Assembly: GCA_964016985.1 (NCBI GenBank)
Contig: OZ024830.1
Location: 77,310,763-77,374,762 of the forward strand
Direction of reading: 5' to 3'
Origin: Anodontia alba
Lineage: Eukaryota; Mollusca; Bivalvia; Lucinida; Lucinidae
Length of the DNA stretch: 64,000 nucleotides
Shown here: piece after piece, positions 62,189 through 64,000 of the stretch
Layout of the letters: each line of letters begins with the position of its first letter
Numbering within the stretch: the first letter of the stretch is position 1
Translations under genes and position numbers: made by a program
Notes under the pieces: model-generated
Database searches by the model: none
What the model was told of the DNA's origin: nothing
Seen by the model: the letters and a program-made list of their open reading frames with translations, nothing else

Positions 62189-64000
62189 AGCTGGTGTTTG
62201 TAAAACACTATGCCCCCAACTGCCTGACTCTAACACTGTTTGACTCCAACACTGCTTAGCCATGACGGTAACAACAGTACAAATATATGATTTCAATGTT
62301 ATTTTATCAAAGGGAAATAACTCTAAAATAGGAGATGATTGGGATAAGAAAAAAATACGGATCACCTATTTTTTCATGAGGAATTAAAACATGAAATTTC
62401 AAAACATTAGCATACATGGTTCTAAACTTATGCTATACACAATAAAGCAACGACATTAAATGGCCCGAAATTGCGAAGGGCATTAACTCCAACATTTCAT
62501 TTAATTGGTTCAAAATTTATTCAGGTGATCTCCTCCTCAATCCCAATCAGTATACCAAATATCATGGCTCTAGCTTAAATACTTTTTGAGATATCTTGCT
62601 GAAAAAGTCAAAATGCCTAGAACTACAAAGGGCCATAACTACATCAATTTTTCATGGAATTCCCTAAAAAACAAACCAGGTAATCTCCACATCGTCCCCA
62701 ATCAGCATATAATATTTCAAGACCCTAGCTTAAGTGCTTTTCGAGAAATCTTGCTGACAAGGTCAAATGAGCAGAACTGCAAAGGGCCGTAACTTTATCA
62801 ATATTTTCAGGGAATTCTCTCAAAATATAATCGGGTAATGTACACATCATTCCCACTCACTGTATCGAATTTCAAGAACCCAGCTTAAATACTTTTCAAG
62901 ATATCTTGCTCACAAGATTTAATTCTGATTTTTTTCAAAGGGGTATAACTTTAAATAAACATGCTAGACAAGAAACAAAATACGGGTCGGCTATTTTTTC
63001 ATTGGGAACCCAAATATAAAATTTCAAAACCCTAGCGTGCAGGGTTCTTAAGATATGGCATGCACAAAAAAAGCTTGATGAACGGACAAACAGTCGGATG
63101 GACAAATGAAGGCAAAATAATATGCCCCATCAATTTCATTCGAAACTGGGGGCATAATCAGGTCATCTACTCATCGCTACCAATCTATTCATCAAGTTTC
63201 AAGGCTCCAGCTTCAATAGTTTTTGAGATATTTTGTTCACAAGGGAAACATGCCCAAATTTACAAAGGGCCATTACTTATGAAATATTTTTCAGAATTTA
63301 CAAAAAAATTAATCAGGTCATCTACCCATCATTACCAATCAATTCACCAAGTTTCAAGTCTCTAGCTCTAATAGTTTTTGAGATATTTTGCTGACAAGAT
63401 AAAAATGCCCAAAATAACAAAGGGGCATAACTCAAGAAGTATATTTCAAATTTTCTTCAAAAGTTAATCAGGTTGTCTACTCATCACTACCAGTCTATTC
63501 ATCAAGTGTCAAGGCTCTAGTTCCAACAGTTTTTGAGATATTTTGCTGACAAGGTAAAATTGCCCAAAATTACAAAGGGCCATAACTCATGAAGTATTTT
63601 TCAGAATTTCTTCAAAAATTAATCAGGTCATCTACTCATCACTACAAATCCATTTACTAAGTTTCAAGGCTCTAGCTCTAACAGTTTTTGAGATATTTTG
63701 CTGACAAGATAAAAATGCCTAAAATTACAAAGGGGCATAACTCAAGAAGTATATTTCAAAATTTCTTCAAAAGTTTATCAGATTGTCTACTCATCACTAC
63801 CAGTCTATTCATCAAGTTTCAAGGCTCTAGCTTCAATAGTTTTTGAGATATTTTGCTGACAAGTTAAAAATGCCCTAAATTACAAAGGGCCATAACTCAT
63901 GAAGTGTTTTTCAGAATTTCTTCAAAAGTTAATCAGGTCATCTACACATCACTACAAATCCATTTACTAAGTTTCAAGGCTCAAGCTCTAACAATTTTTG
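62189..64000. mobile_element. Second copy of the composite ATGCCCCCAAC element, cut by window end
   Basis: Nearly the same sequence as 24924 onward, including the inner junction cgaaactgggggcataat (63142-63160). It has at least six 155-bp core units before the window ends, one more than the first copy. Confidence 0.88.

Overview
This is an AT-rich, intron-containing, repeat-dense eukaryotic window. I read it as marine bivalve mollusc DNA (inference). The basis is tandem-core elements that begin GGTCGCTCACCTGAG and end CTCAGGTGAGCTAAAA, or carry ATGCCCCCAAC / GTTGGGGGCAT ends with an ACGG-rich stretch near the 3' end. Elements of this architecture are known from bivalves (pearl / Helentron-related types). 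There is nothing prokaryotic: no operons, no CRISPR array, no rRNA or tRNA genes.

The one convincing host gene is an acid sphingomyelinase (SMPD1-like) gene on the minus strand. Nine coding exons, found by splicing by eye, run from 57766 down to a stop codon at 33108-33110. All splice sites are GT-AG and all reading phases join. They give a continuous 376-residue C-terminal part of the enzyme, with the TGD, GNHE, GH and GHxH metal-site motifs and a cysteine-rich tail. The saposin domain and first metal motif would lie beyond the right edge. Two of its exons have decayed tandem copies: the GNHE exon (53730-53865) and the penultimate exon (two extra copies at 37012-37335). The middle copy of the latter could still act as an alternative terminal exon. 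A second possible gene is an intronless 145-codon ORF at 4631-5068 (minus) with a PH-like pattern.

Layout. 0.4-16 kb: MITEs, a 5'-truncated LINE inserted in a 26-bp minisatellite and itself hit by a MITE, a broken mariner transposase, and a LINE 3' end with a frame-shifted zinc finger. 16.4-19.3 kb: a 60-bp minisatellite that flips orientation at about 16.89 kb. 19.3-33 kb: SINE, MITEs and a composite ATGCCCCCAAC element. 33-57.8 kb: the sphingomyelinase gene, with introns filled by MITEs, SINEs, a Penelope-like reverse transcriptase remnant on the opposite strand, and two tandem-core elements nested in each other. 57.8-64 kb: a second tandem-core element inside a 240-bp tandem repeat, a third truncated array, and a second copy of the composite element that runs off the window.

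At least nine families of short inverted-repeat elements (called here MITE-A to MITE-I) account for most of the rest. MITE-A (11 copies), MITE-B and MITE-I have different ends but share one central dyad, GTACTCRTTAGAA-x-CGCCTC and its complement. This is the most unusual pattern I found. All similarity statements were made by eye, without database searches.
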